From the NCBI GenBank assembly GCA_026004095.1, contig BPIL01000012.1, positions 1 through 64,000 on the forward strand: a DNA stretch of 64,000 nt, written 5' to 3'. Position 1 is the first letter of the stretch. Every line of letters starts with the position of its first letter. Source of the DNA: Meiothermus sp. GTDB taxonomy: Bacteria > Deinococcota > Deinococci > Deinococcales > Thermaceae. A model generated the notes under the pieces. That model worked only from the letters and a program-made list of their open reading frames with translations, was not told where the DNA came from and searched no databases. The position numbers and the translations under genes are program-made. This document shows positions 45,551 to 54,367 of the stretch, piece after piece.

Positions 45551-45687
45551 GGAGCCGAAGCACCCCAGATGGAAGACGCTGGTAGTTACAGTCCCAAGCC
45601 AAGTCCCCTTGGGGGTGCCGTGCTCCTGTCATAGGCCCGCCCGGCCAGCCTCCTTGGGGACACCGCCAAACCCAAGGAGGTTTTTTC
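45551..45687 (+). promoter_or_regulatory. Structured leader RNA, riboswitch or attenuator candidate
   Basis: GGAGC (45551-45555) pairs with GCTCC (45622-45626) and GCACCCC (45560-45566) with GGGGTGC (45612-45618), giving one long helix with a small internal loop that encloses about 45 nt, including AAGACGCTGGTAGTTACAG. After a linker comes a terminator-like hairpin ending directly at the start codon. AGTCCCC (45602-45608) could instead pair with GGGGAC in the left arm of the terminator (45656-45661), a possible antiterminator. The pattern of promoter, folded domain and terminator over the ribosome site is that of a riboswitch. I could not match it to a known class. Confidence 0.6.
45649..45686 (+). 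terminator. Leader terminator that also covers the ribosome binding site
   Basis: CCTCCTTGGG (45649-45658) and CCCAAGGAGG (45671-45680) pair perfectly over a 12-nt loop, followed by six T (45681-45686). The next codon but one base is the kinase ATG at 45688. AAGGAGG in the right arm is the gene's ribosome binding site, so folding would block both elongation and translation. Confidence 0.8.
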
Positions 45688-46359
45688 ATGCTCAGCATCC
45701 TGAAGCGGCACCTTCTGGCCTATCCCACTGGTACCTCCTTCCCACTCCCGCCGTTTTGCCTGATGGTGGGCGGGGTGAGTGGGGTGGGGAAATCTGCGCT
45801 GGCCGGGCAACTAGCCCAAAGGCTCGGCGCCCACCTCGAGACCACCGACCACCTGCGCGAGGCCCTGCGCACCGCCTACCCGGCGGAGTTCTACCCGGAG
45901 CTACACGCGCACTCCTACACTGCCTGGCGGCTGCTCCCGCAAAATGGGCTCAGAACCCCGAAGGTCTTCCAGGGGTTACAAGCCCAGGCCCGCCTGCTGG
46001 AAAAGGGCGTGCAGGCCGTGGCCAGCCGGGTGGCCCGCGAGGGCCGGTCGCTCGTGCTCGAGGGTGTTCACCTGTTGCCCGGCCACCCCATCCGGGCCGG
46101 ATACCCCCTCAACCTTACGGTCTTGCTGGTGGTGCGCTCACCCCAGGAACACCTGCGCCGCCTGAAGCAGCGCGCGCAGACGACCCGGCGCGATGCCGGC
46201 GAGGCGCTGGCCCACTTCAGCCAGGTAAGGGCCTTGCAGGAGGCCCTCGAGCGCCGGGCACGCCTCCACCGCATCCCCATCATCGCCACCGATGAACCAG
46301 GTGCCGAGGAGGCCGTGCTGGCCCTGCTCAAACACCTGAGCCAGGGAGGGCGCCCATGA
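45688..46359 (+). CDS. P-loop kinase, 2-phosphoglycerate kinase-like
   Basis: A 223-residue cytosolic protein with Walker A GGVSGVGKS near residue 28 and following RLGAHLETTDHLREALR, similar to the 2-phosphoglycerate kinase/AAA_33-type kinases. GRSLVLEGVHLLPG is a further family mark. The substrate is not known. It is the first gene after the structured leader and overlaps the ABC permease gene by 4 bp, so it probably acts with the transporter. Confidence 0.72.
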   Translation: MLSILKRHLLAYPTGTSFPLPPFCLMVGGVSGVGKSALAGQLAQRLGAHLETTDHLREALRTAYPAEFYPELHAHSYTAWRLLPQNGLRTPKVFQGLQAQARLLEKGVQAVASRVAREGRSLVLEGVHLLPGHPIRAGYPLNLTVLLVVRSPQEHLRRLKQRAQTTRRDAGEALAHFSQVRALQEALERRARLHRIPIIATDEPGAEEAVLALLKHLSQGGRP

Positions 46360-48371
46360 GGCGGGTCTTCCCCTCCCCCGAGGTCTTGCGGCCCCGCGCC
46401 CCCTTCTCGCGCTGGGATCTGGTGGTGATTCCGGGGGTCTTGGTGCTCCTGCTCCTGCTCACCCTGGCCCTGCGGGGGGCCACCGCCCCCTATGGCCCCA
46501 ACACCCCCGACCTCACGGTGAGCCTGAACCCGGCCCACCTGCCCTACTACGGCCTGCGCACCCTGCTGCGGATGCTGGCCGCCCTTCTGCTCTCGCTGGC
46601 CTTTACCCTGGTCTACGCTACCATCGCCGCCAAGGTGCCGCGCACCGAGCGGGTGCTCATCCCCATCCTGGACTTTTTACAGTCGCTGCCCATCCTGGGC
46701 TTCCTTACCGCCACCACCGCCATCTTTTTGGGGCTGTTCCGGGGGAACCTGTTCGGCCTCGAGGCCGCCAGCATCTTTGCCATCTTTACTTCCCAGGTTT
46801 GGAACATGACCTTCAGCTTTTATGCCTCGCTGCGCACGCTGCCCAGGGAGCTGCAAGAGGCCGCGGCCATGCTCCGGCTCTCCCCCTGGCAGCGTTTCTG
46901 GAAGCTGGAGGTACCCTTCGGCCTGCCCAACCTGGTCTGGAACGCCATGATGTCGGTCTCGGGGGGCTGGTTTTTCGTGGTGGCCTCGGAGGTGATCAGC
47001 GTGGTGGGGCGCGACCAGGATCAGTACCTGCCGGGGGTGGGGGCCTACATCGCCCTGGCCATCCAGCAGGCCGATGCCCAGGCCATGCTCTGGGCCGGGC
47101 TCACGCTGTTCTTGCTGGTGTTGCTCTACGACCAGCTCCTCTTCCGCCCGGTGGTGGCCTGGGCCGAGAAGTTCAAGTTCGAGCAGTCCGAGTCCAGCGA
47201 CACCGCTCAGTCCTGGGTGCTGACCCTCCTGCAGCGGGCCCGCTTCTCCCAGCGCATCGCCCGGCTGCCCCAACCCCTCTGGGAGTGGCTGTGGCTCAAA
47301 AGCGCCCGCGGCCACCGGCCTGGGGTGGCCCTCGAGCCGCCCCCAAAGCCGCGGCTGCGCACCCGCCTGGCCGACCTGGGGTTCAACCTGCTCATCGCGC
47401 TGGGCTCGCTGGCGCTGGTGGGCGGGCTCCTAGGCTACCTGCTGGGCCCCGGCCTGGGCTTTGGGAATGGGCAGATGCTACGGCCCAACCCCAACCTCAA
47501 CACCCAGCTATCGCCCGAGATCGCCCAGCGCTTCGCGGCCCTGGGCATCACCCCCGGCGCCGACGGGAGCGTCTGGCTCTCCCAGTTGTGCGCGGCCAGC
47601 AGGGGCGGACAGGCGCTGAGCAGCGGCCTCAAGGCCCTTCTGGAGACGCCTGGGGTCTGGGCCCCGGCCAACCTGGCTGCGGCCTGCCAGGCCCCGCTGG
47701 CCCCGGCGGGCAAGGTGGCCTGGCCGGAGGTGCTCGAGGTGTTCAAGCTGGGCTTCTTCACGGCCCTGCGGGTGACCTTCTTCGTGCTGCTGGTCACGCT
47801 GATCTGGCTGCCCATCGGGGTCTACGTGGGCCTGCGGCCCCGCCTCACCCAGTGGGTGCAGCCCCTGGCCCAGTTTGGCGCGGCCTTCCCGGCCAACCTG
47901 CTCTTCCCCCTTTTTGTGGTTACCATCGCGCATTTCCGGCTCAACCCTGAGATCTGGGTCTCGCCCCTGATGGTGCTGGGGGGGCAGTGGTACATCCTGT
48001 TCAACGCCATTGCGGGCAGCGCAGCCATCCCCAACGACCTCAAAGAGGCCGCCCGCCTCTACGGCCTGCGGGGGTGGAACCACTGGCGGCGGCTGATCCT
48101 GCCGGCTATTTTCCCCGCCTTCGTGACCGGGGGCATCACCGCAACCGGGGGTAGCTGGAACGCCAGCATCGTGGCCGAGGTGGTGCAGTGGGGCGATACC
48201 ACCCTGGTCGCCACCGGCCTGGGGGCCTACATCGCCCGCTGGAGCACCGGCGAGTTCAACCCCCATGTGGGGCTGGGAATGCTGGTGATGGGGCTGCTGG
48301 TACTGGCCTACAACCGGCTGATCTGGCGGCGGCTCTACCAGTTGGCCGAGGAACGCTACCGGCTGGACTAA
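46356..48371 (+). CDS. ABC transporter permease with two fused permease domains (NitT/TauT-like)
   Basis: A 671-residue membrane protein made of two binding-protein-dependent permease domains in one chain. EAA-type loops are seen twice: LPRELQEAAAMLRLSPWQRFWKLEVP in the first half and IPNDLKEAARLYGLRGWNHWRRLILP in the second. A soluble stretch of about 130 residues separates them. It resembles the duplicated anion-type permeases of the nitrate/sulfonate/bicarbonate class. No binding protein is encoded next to it. Substrate unknown. Confidence 0.88.
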   Translation: MRRVFPSPEVLRPRAPFSRWDLVVIPGVLVLLLLLTLALRGATAPYGPNTPDLTVSLNPAHLPYYGLRTLLRMLAALLLSLAFTLVYATIAAKVPRTERVLIPILDFLQSLPILGFLTATTAIFLGLFRGNLFGLEAASIFAIFTSQVWNMTFSFYASLRTLPRELQEAAAMLRLSPWQRFWKLEVPFGLPNLVWNAMMSVSGGWFFVVASEVISVVGRDQDQYLPGVGAYIALAIQQADAQAMLWAGLTLFLLVLLYDQLLFRPVVAWAEKFKFEQSESSDTAQSWVLTLLQRARFSQRIARLPQPLWEWLWLKSARGHRPGVALEPPPKPRLRTRLADLGFNLLIALGSLALVGGLLGYLLGPGLGFGNGQMLRPNPNLNTQLSPEIAQRFAALGITPGADGSVWLSQLCAASRGGQALSSGLKALLETPGVWAPANLAAACQAPLAPAGKVAWPEVLEVFKLGFFTALRVTFFVLLVTLIWLPIGVYVGLRPRLTQWVQPLAQFGAAFPANLLFPLFVVTIAHFRLNPEIWVSPLMVLGGQWYILFNAIAGSAAIPNDLKEAARLYGLRGWNHWRRLILPAIFPAFVTGGITATGGSWNASIVAEVVQWGDTTLVATGLGAYIARWSTGEFNPHVGLGMLVMGLLVLAYNRLIWRRLYQLAEERYRLD

Positions 48372-48385
48372 TCCTGGAGGTATCC

Positions 48386-49699
48386 ATGCAAACCAAGCGC
48401 AAAACCTTGCTAGAGGCCAGAAACCTGACCAAAACCTTCACCACCCCCGAGGGCAAGCCCTTCACCGTGCTCGAGGACATCCACCTCGAGCTCCAGGAGG
48501 GCGAGATCGTGGCCCTCTTGGGCCGCAGCGGCTCGGGCAAGAGCACCCTCTTGCGCTGCCTGAGCGGGCTGTTGCGGCCCTCGGCGGGCGAGGTGCGCTA
48601 CCGGGGCCAGCCGGTGCAGGGGCCCATGCCGGGCATGGCCATGGTCTTTCAAAGCTTTGCCCTCTTCCCCTGGCTCACCGTGCAGCAAAACGTGGAGCTG
48701 GGCCTGGAGGCAATGGGCATCCCCGCCCCCCAGCGCCGCCAGAAAGCCCTGGAGGCCATTGACCTGGTGGGGCTGGACGGCTTCGAGAAAGCCTTCCCCA
48801 AGGAACTCTCCGGCGGCATGCGCCAGCGGGTGGGCTTTGCCCGAGCCCTGGTCACGGAGCCCGAGGTGCTCTTTATGGACGAGCCCATGAGCGCCCTGGA
48901 TGTGCTCACCGCCGAGACCCTGCGCCTCGAGCTTTTGAACCTCTGGCAGAGCGGACGCCTCCCCCTCAAGGGCATCCTGCTGGTCACCCACAACATCGAG
49001 GAGGCGGTGCTGCTGGCCGACCGCATCCTGGTGCTCTCGAGCAACCCCGGCCGCATCCGGGCCGAGGTAGCGGTCACCCTGGGGCATCCGCGGGAACGCG
49101 AAGACCCCGCCTTCCAGGAGCTGGTCGAGGAGATCTACTGCATCCTGACCACCCGCCCGGCCCCCGAGCGGGCCACGCTCGAGCCCCTCACGCTGGGCCA
49201 CCGCCTGCCCCAGGCCCCGGTGGGGGCCCTCGCCGGACTCCTGGAACGGGTGGCCGAAGGCCCCGACTACGGCAAGGAAGACCTGCCCCGCCTGGCCGAG
49301 GAGATGCGCCTGGAAGTAGACGACCTCTTCCCCTTGCTGGACGCCGCCGAGCTGCTGGGCCTGGCCGTGCTGCAGGCCGGCGATATCCAGCTCACCGCCG
49401 AAGGCCAGCGCTTCGTAAAAGCCGGCCTGGAGGGGCGCAAGCGCATCTTCGCCGAACGCCTGCTCCAGCAGGTTCCTCTGGTCGGCCACATCCACCGGGT
49501 GCTAAACACGCGCCCTACCGGGCGGGCCCCCGAGGAGCGCTTCCTGCGCGAGCTGGAAGACTACATGTCCACCGAGGACGCCGAAAAGGTGCTGGCCACG
49601 GCCATCGGCTGGGGGCGCTACGCCGAGCTGTTCGAGTACGACTACAACACCGGCCTGCTCTCTAGAAGCGAGGAGGTCGCCAGCCCGGCGGCTGGGTGA
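48386..49699 (+). CDS. ABC transporter ATP-binding protein with C-terminal AAA-associated domain
   Basis: A 437-residue ATPase for the fused permease. Residues about 1-270 are a NitT/TauT-type ATPase: Walker A GRSGSGKST, VFQSFALFPWLTV, signature LSGGMRQRVGFARAL, Walker B VLFMDEPMSALD, switch LVTHNIEEAV. The last 150 residues form the extra domain found in this subclass (YGKEDLPRLAEEMRLEVDDLF, ELEDYMSTEDAEKVLATAIGWGRYAELFEYD region), perhaps sensing a ligand. ATG at 48386 with CTGGAGG upstream is chosen over a longer open frame inside the permease gene. Confidence 0.9.
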   Translation: MQTKRKTLLEARNLTKTFTTPEGKPFTVLEDIHLELQEGEIVALLGRSGSGKSTLLRCLSGLLRPSAGEVRYRGQPVQGPMPGMAMVFQSFALFPWLTVQQNVELGLEAMGIPAPQRRQKALEAIDLVGLDGFEKAFPKELSGGMRQRVGFARALVTEPEVLFMDEPMSALDVLTAETLRLELLNLWQSGRLPLKGILLVTHNIEEAVLLADRILVLSSNPGRIRAEVAVTLGHPREREDPAFQELVEEIYCILTTRPAPERATLEPLTLGHRLPQAPVGALAGLLERVAEGPDYGKEDLPRLAEEMRLEVDDLFPLLDAAELLGLAVLQAGDIQLTAEGQRFVKAGLEGRKRIFAERLLQQVPLVGHIHRVLNTRPTGRAPEERFLRELEDYMSTEDAEKVLATAIGWGRYAELFEYDYNTGLLSRSEEVASPAAG

Positions 49700-49704
49700 T
49701 GCCC

Positions 49705-49738
49705 GGCCGGGGTGGATAGGGGAACACCCACCCCGGCC
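49705..49738. terminator. Bidirectional terminator between convergent genes
   Basis: GGCCGGGGTGG (49705-49715) and CCACCCCGGCC (49728-49738) form a perfect 11-bp stem with a 12-nt loop. It lies 5 bp after the ATPase stop and before the end of the convergent lipoprotein gene. T runs are absent. Confidence 0.6.
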
Positions 49739-49757
49739 AGGATTCAACAAGCCGGTA

Positions 49758-52055
49758 TCAGTTTATGCACACCGGAAGCTCGAAGCGCTGAGACATAACT
49801 ACCGGTCGCGGCCAGGCGCTGGAAGCAACCCCGTCCGAGACCTCGAGGTAGGCCACAAACTGCTGCTTGTACCCAGGGCAGGTGCTAACCGAGGGGAAAA
49901 GTGCGGCCAGGCTGGGGATGGTAACACCGGGCAGGGTCACGTTGAGATCGCCAGGAACGTTCACGCTACCCGAACCGCCAGGCACTGCTTTCTTGGGGCC
50001 GGGATACCCGCCCACCACCTCGGCAAGGTACCAGGCGTAGTTCAGGGTCGTGTTATCGGCGTCGAAAACCTTGCCCTCCAGCACGAGGTTGGTACTACCA
50101 ACGGTGGGGTTGACCGCTTTGTCTTTGGAAAAAGTCGGTATCGGACGGGTAATTTTGGCCAGCGGCGGCTGGTTGGTGCCGCGTGGATCGGGATCTCCCA
50201 CATTCACCAGCACAAACTTTTCCACCGCCACCCCCTGGGGGTTGGTGTATTTGAAGGTAATGCGCCGCCAGCCGGGCTGGTTGCTCAGGCGCATGCGCGT
50301 GGCGCAGCCGAGGCTGGGCACTTCGTCGCCCATATCGGCGTTGGTGTCGCGGTTGCGGCTTCGCCACTCACCACGGGTACAGTCGGGCACGCTCAGCGAT
50401 TTATCTTCCCAGACGGCCTGCAAGAACAGGTAGCGGCCCGCGGGTACGGCCTTGGCCTGCGGCAGTGTGGGGTTGAGGCTGGGCAGCGGCTGGATGATCT
50501 GGGCCAGCGGGGGGATGTCCTGCACCGTCAGGGTGGTGGTGGCGGTGGTGCTCAGGTTCAGGGAGTTGGTGGCCCTGGCCGTGAGGGTGCGGGGGCCCAG
50601 GGTAGAGAAGGTGTAGGAGACGCACTTACTGCTGGTGGGGGCGGTGCCCAGGGGGCCATCCGAACTCGAGCTGATCTGCACCGGCAGCGGGCCATCCTGC
50701 GGATCGAAAGCCGTGGCGCAGATGTAATAGGGCCGGTTGATAAAGGGGCCACCCTCGAAATTAACCAGACTCCCACCCCCAAAAACCACCGAGGGCGGGC
50801 CCGGCTGGGCCTGGGCGATGGTGCCCAGTTTTTCGTTGAAGATCTCGAGGTCGGTATCCAGGCGAAAGAGCCAGAGGTCGGCGTGGATGCCGATGCTGCC
50901 CTTGACCCCGGCGTCCAGCTTCCAGACCGGGTTGCCGGGCACGGTGGCGCTGAGCTCGAGATACGCCCCCAGCTTGGCATAAGGCCCCACCAGGCCGTAC
51001 AGCAACACATCCACCTTGCCGTTCATGGAGCCCGTGACCTTCAGGGTGCTGTTGGCCTGGGCGATGCCGGCCTCGAACTTTTTACCCAGGCTCGAGCAGT
51101 TCTTGAAGCCCCCCTTGTACTCAAAGCAGGCCTGCGCGTTGAGTTCCTCGCTGGCCCCCAGCACCAGGTTGGCCGAGACCGTGCCCTCGGCGCTGATGGT
51201 GATGTAGAGGTTGGGAACAAACACCACCGGCACCGGCCCCACAAACACGGTGATGGGCTTAAAGGTGTACTTGGCAAGCTCGTACTCCTTCTTGATGGTT
51301 TTACCCAGGGTGGAGAAGATCTTTACGCTGGCGTTGTGCTTGATGCCAAAAGCCGCCTTGAAGTAGACCCCGTTTGGATAAACCGGAATACCCAGCGCCC
51401 TTTTCCAGGTAACACTGGCCGAAAAACCGCTCTGTAGGTCAAAAAATACCTTGCCCTCGGCCCGCACCTGATCCAGGGTGGTGGAAAGATTGCCGTCTTC
51501 ATCGTAGATGATTTCGTTGAAGGCAAAGTCGAGGACATTCATGGGCTGTACGCCCGGCTGGGCCTGGTAGCGGGTCTGGCCGTTGGCAAACCGAACCCCC
51601 GGCGAAAGACCCTCGGCCTGCACCAGGTCGCTGGCCCCCAGGTTCTTCTGGAAGCTGGCCTCGCCCTCGGTGATGGCCTCGGCCAGACCGGCCTCCTCGG
51701 CCTCCACCACCACCTGCTCGCTGCCCGCGGTGATTTGCTTTACCTTGAACAAAAAGCCATAGGGCGCATTAGGGCCCGGCTCGCTGGCCAGAATCTGGCC
51801 GACCTCGAGCTCCCCCAACTGCGGGCTACCCGCCTTGAAGGTTAGGGTGGCCTGGCACCGCGGGCGGCTTGGGTTGGTGTACTCGAGGCACTCGTTCAGG
51901 TTCTTGATAACCAGGCCCTCGAGGCTCTCGCGGGTCTCGAGGCTCAGCACCCGGGTCTGCGGGGAAATTTTGGGCTCGATAAATGCCGGCTCCTGGGGCC
52001 CCCTCCCGCAAGCTACAAGAATTCCTGTCAGAAACAAAGCAATTAACGTTCGCAT
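49758..52055 (-). CDS. Large secreted lipoprotein of unknown function
   Basis: A 765-residue protein with lipoprotein signal MRTLIALFLTGILVACG (Cys16). The middle part (ASVTWKRALGIPVYPNGVYF, ISAEGTVSANLVLGASEEL, YLELSATVPGNPVWKLDAGVKG) is beta-rich with two Cys. The C-terminal 300 residues look like repeated Ig/PKD-type modules (PRTLTARATNSLNLSTTATTTLTV, LAKITRPIPTF). I do not recognise the family. It is alone on the minus strand and divergent from the propeller lipoprotein. Confidence 0.75.
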   Translation of the reverse strand: MRTLIALFLTGILVACGRGPQEPAFIEPKISPQTRVLSLETRESLEGLVIKNLNECLEYTNPSRPRCQATLTFKAGSPQLGELEVGQILASEPGPNAPYGFLFKVKQITAGSEQVVVEAEEAGLAEAITEGEASFQKNLGASDLVQAEGLSPGVRFANGQTRYQAQPGVQPMNVLDFAFNEIIYDEDGNLSTTLDQVRAEGKVFFDLQSGFSASVTWKRALGIPVYPNGVYFKAAFGIKHNASVKIFSTLGKTIKKEYELAKYTFKPITVFVGPVPVVFVPNLYITISAEGTVSANLVLGASEELNAQACFEYKGGFKNCSSLGKKFEAGIAQANSTLKVTGSMNGKVDVLLYGLVGPYAKLGAYLELSATVPGNPVWKLDAGVKGSIGIHADLWLFRLDTDLEIFNEKLGTIAQAQPGPPSVVFGGGSLVNFEGGPFINRPYYICATAFDPQDGPLPVQISSSSDGPLGTAPTSSKCVSYTFSTLGPRTLTARATNSLNLSTTATTTLTVQDIPPLAQIIQPLPSLNPTLPQAKAVPAGRYLFLQAVWEDKSLSVPDCTRGEWRSRNRDTNADMGDEVPSLGCATRMRLSNQPGWRRITFKYTNPQGVAVEKFVLVNVGDPDPRGTNQPPLAKITRPIPTFSKDKAVNPTVGSTNLVLEGKVFDADNTTLNYAWYLAEVVGGYPGPKKAVPGGSGSVNVPGDLNVTLPGVTIPSLAALFPSVSTCPGYKQQFVAYLEVSDGVASSAWPRPVVMSQRFELPVCIN

Positions 52056-52093
52056 ACCCCCTCCCCTCCTGCGTGATGGAGGTAAGGGCGGAA

Positions 52094-52122
52094 AGTATGC
52101 AGAACCCCATCACGTATCGCAA
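52094..52122 (-). promoter_or_regulatory. Candidate promoter of the large lipoprotein gene
   Basis: On the minus strand TTGCGA (52122-52117), 17 bp, CATACT (52099-52094), 38 bp before the ATG at 52055. The 430-bp interval 52056-52485 holds this promoter and the direct-repeat promoter at 52373; the rest of it shows no gene. Confidence 0.55.
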
Positions 52123-52372
52123 AAAACCCAGCACCAGGCTGTGGTACGACCACAATAAACGCGCATTACATCTTCCCCTGTTGCACCTGACCCAGGCGGC
52201 GCATAACGCATACCCGGTTCAAAAAACTTACCCACGCTGACAGGTGCAGGGTGAACCCCAAACTTTAGGTGCTGGGGGTTTGTGGTTTGGGCCCATAAAG
52301 ACGCACTACCAGTTCGTGTTGCACTACCCGGAAAGTGCAAAGGCAACCTTTTCTGGATGAGATGTTCACACC

Positions 52373-52406
52373 GTTCATGGAGCGTTAAGGGGCGTTTCAC
52401 TATCCT
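52373..52406 (+). promoter_or_regulatory. SARP-type direct-repeat promoter 2 (propeller lipoprotein)
   Basis: GTTCATG (52373-52379), GAGC, GTTAAGG (52384-52390), 10 nt, TATCCT (52401-52406) as the -10 box. The heptamers start 11 bp apart and cover the place of a -35 box. Between second heptamer and -10 the sequence GGCGTTTCAC is nearly that of the site at 54287. Confidence 0.7.
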
Positions 52407-52485
52407 CTGGACGGTGCGGGTTATGCCATACTGGATTTCGTCCAACCAGTAAGGCTCGTAGCCCTGCTCATGAAAGGAGACCCCC

Positions 52486-54225
52486 ATGAAACGAGGACTA
52501 CTACCCACCTTACTGCTTCTAGCCCTGGCCCTCACCGCCTGCCCCAGCAGCCCCCCACCCAATCTCAGTGTTCGTATTACCAGCCCCACGACCACGGTAG
52601 CCACCAAGGGCAGCGTCACCTTCCAGGTGGTCGCCGAGGGCGGCCCCGAAACCGTCGAATTGTTGCGCGACGGCAGTCCGCTGGTAACCCTCACTCCACC
52701 CTATTCCTACACATGGGACACCACCAGCACCCCCGAGGGCACCTACACCATCACTGCTCGAGCCCGCCGGGGCAGCCAGACCGCCACCAGCGACCCTGTA
52801 CAGGTCAGGGTAGACCGCACCCCACCCCAGATCACCGCCCGCAGGCCGGCGGTGGGCGAGGGCAACGTTTATCTGGGCGAACCCCTAACCTTCACCTTCA
52901 ATGAGCCCTTACTACCCACCAGCCTTGGCAGCGCCCGACTCAGCCAGGGCAGCACCAACCTCCCGCTCAACCCCACCCTGAGCAGCAACGGCACCCAGCT
53001 CAGCCTGCGGCCCCAGAGCCTGCCCAGCTTCACCCCCGACCCGGCCGTTTTGAGCCTGAGCCTGGACGGGGTGAGCGACCTGGCCGGCAACGCGATAAGC
53101 GGCAGCAGCTACAGCTTTAGCGTCCCCTTCTGGCACCAGTTGGGCACTACGCTGGATGCCAACACCATCCAAGATGCATTTTCCCCCAGCCTGGCCCTGG
53201 ACGCCACGAGCAACCCGGTGGTCGCCTGGGATGAATGGGACGGTACGTCCTACAACATCTACGTCAAGCGCTGGAACGGCACCGACTGGGTGCAACTGGG
53301 CAGCTTCCTGGATGCCAACACCAACCGAGATGCATTTTCCCCCAGCCTGGCCCTGGACGCCACGAGCAACCCGGTGGTCGCCTGGGATGAATGGGACGGT
53401 ACGTCCTACAACATCTACGTCAAGCGCTGGAACGGCACTGGCTGGGTGCAACTGGGCAGCTTCCTGGATGCCAACACCAACCGAGATGCATTTTCCCCCA
53501 GCCTGGCCCTGGACGCCACGAGCAACCCGGTGGTCGCCTGGTCTGAATCGGATGGTACGTCCTCCAACATCTACGTCAAGCGCTGGAACGGCACCGACTG
53601 GGTGCAACTGGGCAGCTTCCTGGATGCCAACACCAACCGAGATGCATTTTCCCCCAGCCTGGCCCTGGACGCCACGAGCAACCCGGTGGTCGCCTGGTCT
53701 GAATCGGATGGTACGTCCTCCAACATCTACGTCAAGCGCTGGAACGGCACCGACTGGGTGCAACTGGGCAGCTTCCTGGATGCCAACACCAACCGAGGTG
53801 CATTTTCCCCCAGCCTGGCCCTGGACGCCACGAGCAACCCGGTGGTCGCCTGGTCTGAATCGGATGGTACGTCCTCCAACATCTACGTCAAGCGCTGGAA
53901 CGGCACTGGCTGGGTGCAACTGGGCAGCTTCCTGGATGCCAACACCAACCGAGATGCTGAAGTTCCCAGCCTGGCCCTGGACGCCATGGGCAACCCGGTG
54001 GTCACCTGGTCTGAAAATGACGGCACATCCCGCAACATCTACATCAAGCGCTGGAACGGCACTGGCTGGGTGCAACTGGGTAGCTTCCTGGATGCCAACA
54101 CCAATCAAGATGCTTACTACCCCAGCCTGGTCCTGGATACCTCAGGAAACCCGGTGGTCGCTTGGAATGAACGCGACGGCACAGCATTCAGCATCTACAC
54201 CAAGCGGCAGAACCGGCTCCCTTAG
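52486..54225 (+). CDS. Lipoprotein with Ig-like domains and a seven-repeat beta-propeller
   Basis: A 579-residue exported lipoprotein, signal ending LALALTACPSS. Residues about 25-110 are an Ig-like module (VRITSPTTTVATKGSVTFQV, SDPVQVRVDRTPP), 110-215 a second, SbsA-type Ig-like module (VYLGEPLTFTFNEPLLPTSL), and the rest seven tandem repeats of 52 residues (SLALDATSNPVVAW, IYVKRWNGTDWVQLG), which suggests a seven-bladed propeller. The repeats are almost identical in DNA. GAAAGGAG precedes the ATG. Probably surface-exposed, with a binding or structural role. Confidence 0.85.
   Translation: MKRGLLPTLLLLALALTACPSSPPPNLSVRITSPTTTVATKGSVTFQVVAEGGPETVELLRDGSPLVTLTPPYSYTWDTTSTPEGTYTITARARRGSQTATSDPVQVRVDRTPPQITARRPAVGEGNVYLGEPLTFTFNEPLLPTSLGSARLSQGSTNLPLNPTLSSNGTQLSLRPQSLPSFTPDPAVLSLSLDGVSDLAGNAISGSSYSFSVPFWHQLGTTLDANTIQDAFSPSLALDATSNPVVAWDEWDGTSYNIYVKRWNGTDWVQLGSFLDANTNRDAFSPSLALDATSNPVVAWDEWDGTSYNIYVKRWNGTGWVQLGSFLDANTNRDAFSPSLALDATSNPVVAWSESDGTSSNIYVKRWNGTDWVQLGSFLDANTNRDAFSPSLALDATSNPVVAWSESDGTSSNIYVKRWNGTDWVQLGSFLDANTNRGAFSPSLALDATSNPVVAWSESDGTSSNIYVKRWNGTGWVQLGSFLDANTNRDAEVPSLALDAMGNPVVTWSENDGTSRNIYIKRWNGTGWVQLGSFLDANTNQDAYYPSLVLDTSGNPVVAWNERDGTAFSIYTKRQNRLP
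53137..54222 (+). repeat. Seven tandem 156-bp coding repeats
   Basis: Units start at 53137, 53293, 53449, 53605, 53761, 53917 and 54073, exactly 156 bp (52 codons) apart; the last is slightly shorter. Units 2-5 are nearly identical at DNA level, differing at a few codons (for example WDEWDGTSY against WSESDGTSS); the final two diverge more. This points to recent repeat homogenisation or expansion. Confidence 0.93.
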
Positions 54226-54286
54226 ACCTGGCTTTATTTCCAGGGCCTGGCACACCGCTGCCCGCAAGAACACCCCTCGAGCGGCC

Positions 54287-54320
54287 GTTCATGGAGCGTT
54301 AATGGGTGTTTCGTTAATCT
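54287..54320 (+). promoter_or_regulatory. SARP-type direct-repeat promoter 3 (NHL-like lipoprotein)
   Basis: GTTCATG (54287-54293), GAGC, GTTAATG (54298-54304), 10 nt GGTGTTTCGT, TAATCT (54315-54320). Same spacing as the other three sites. It is 48 bp before the lipoprotein ATG. Confidence 0.7.
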
Positions 54321-54367
54321 CCGGGCGTGCTCGGTTATGGCACACTAACTGAAAAGGGGAGGAAAAT

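Noticed and set aside
45551-45687. Assignment of the leader to the M-box class because of a GAAGACGCTGG stretch, or to the manganese class because of ACCGCCAA.
   Set aside because: Only short pieces match; the conserved neighbouring segments and helix order of those classes are not seen. Left as unassigned.
53137-54222. Regularly spaced repeats considered as a possible CRISPR array.
   Set aside because: The unit is 156 bp, in frame and coding, with no short conserved repeat separated by unique spacers and no cas genes nearby.
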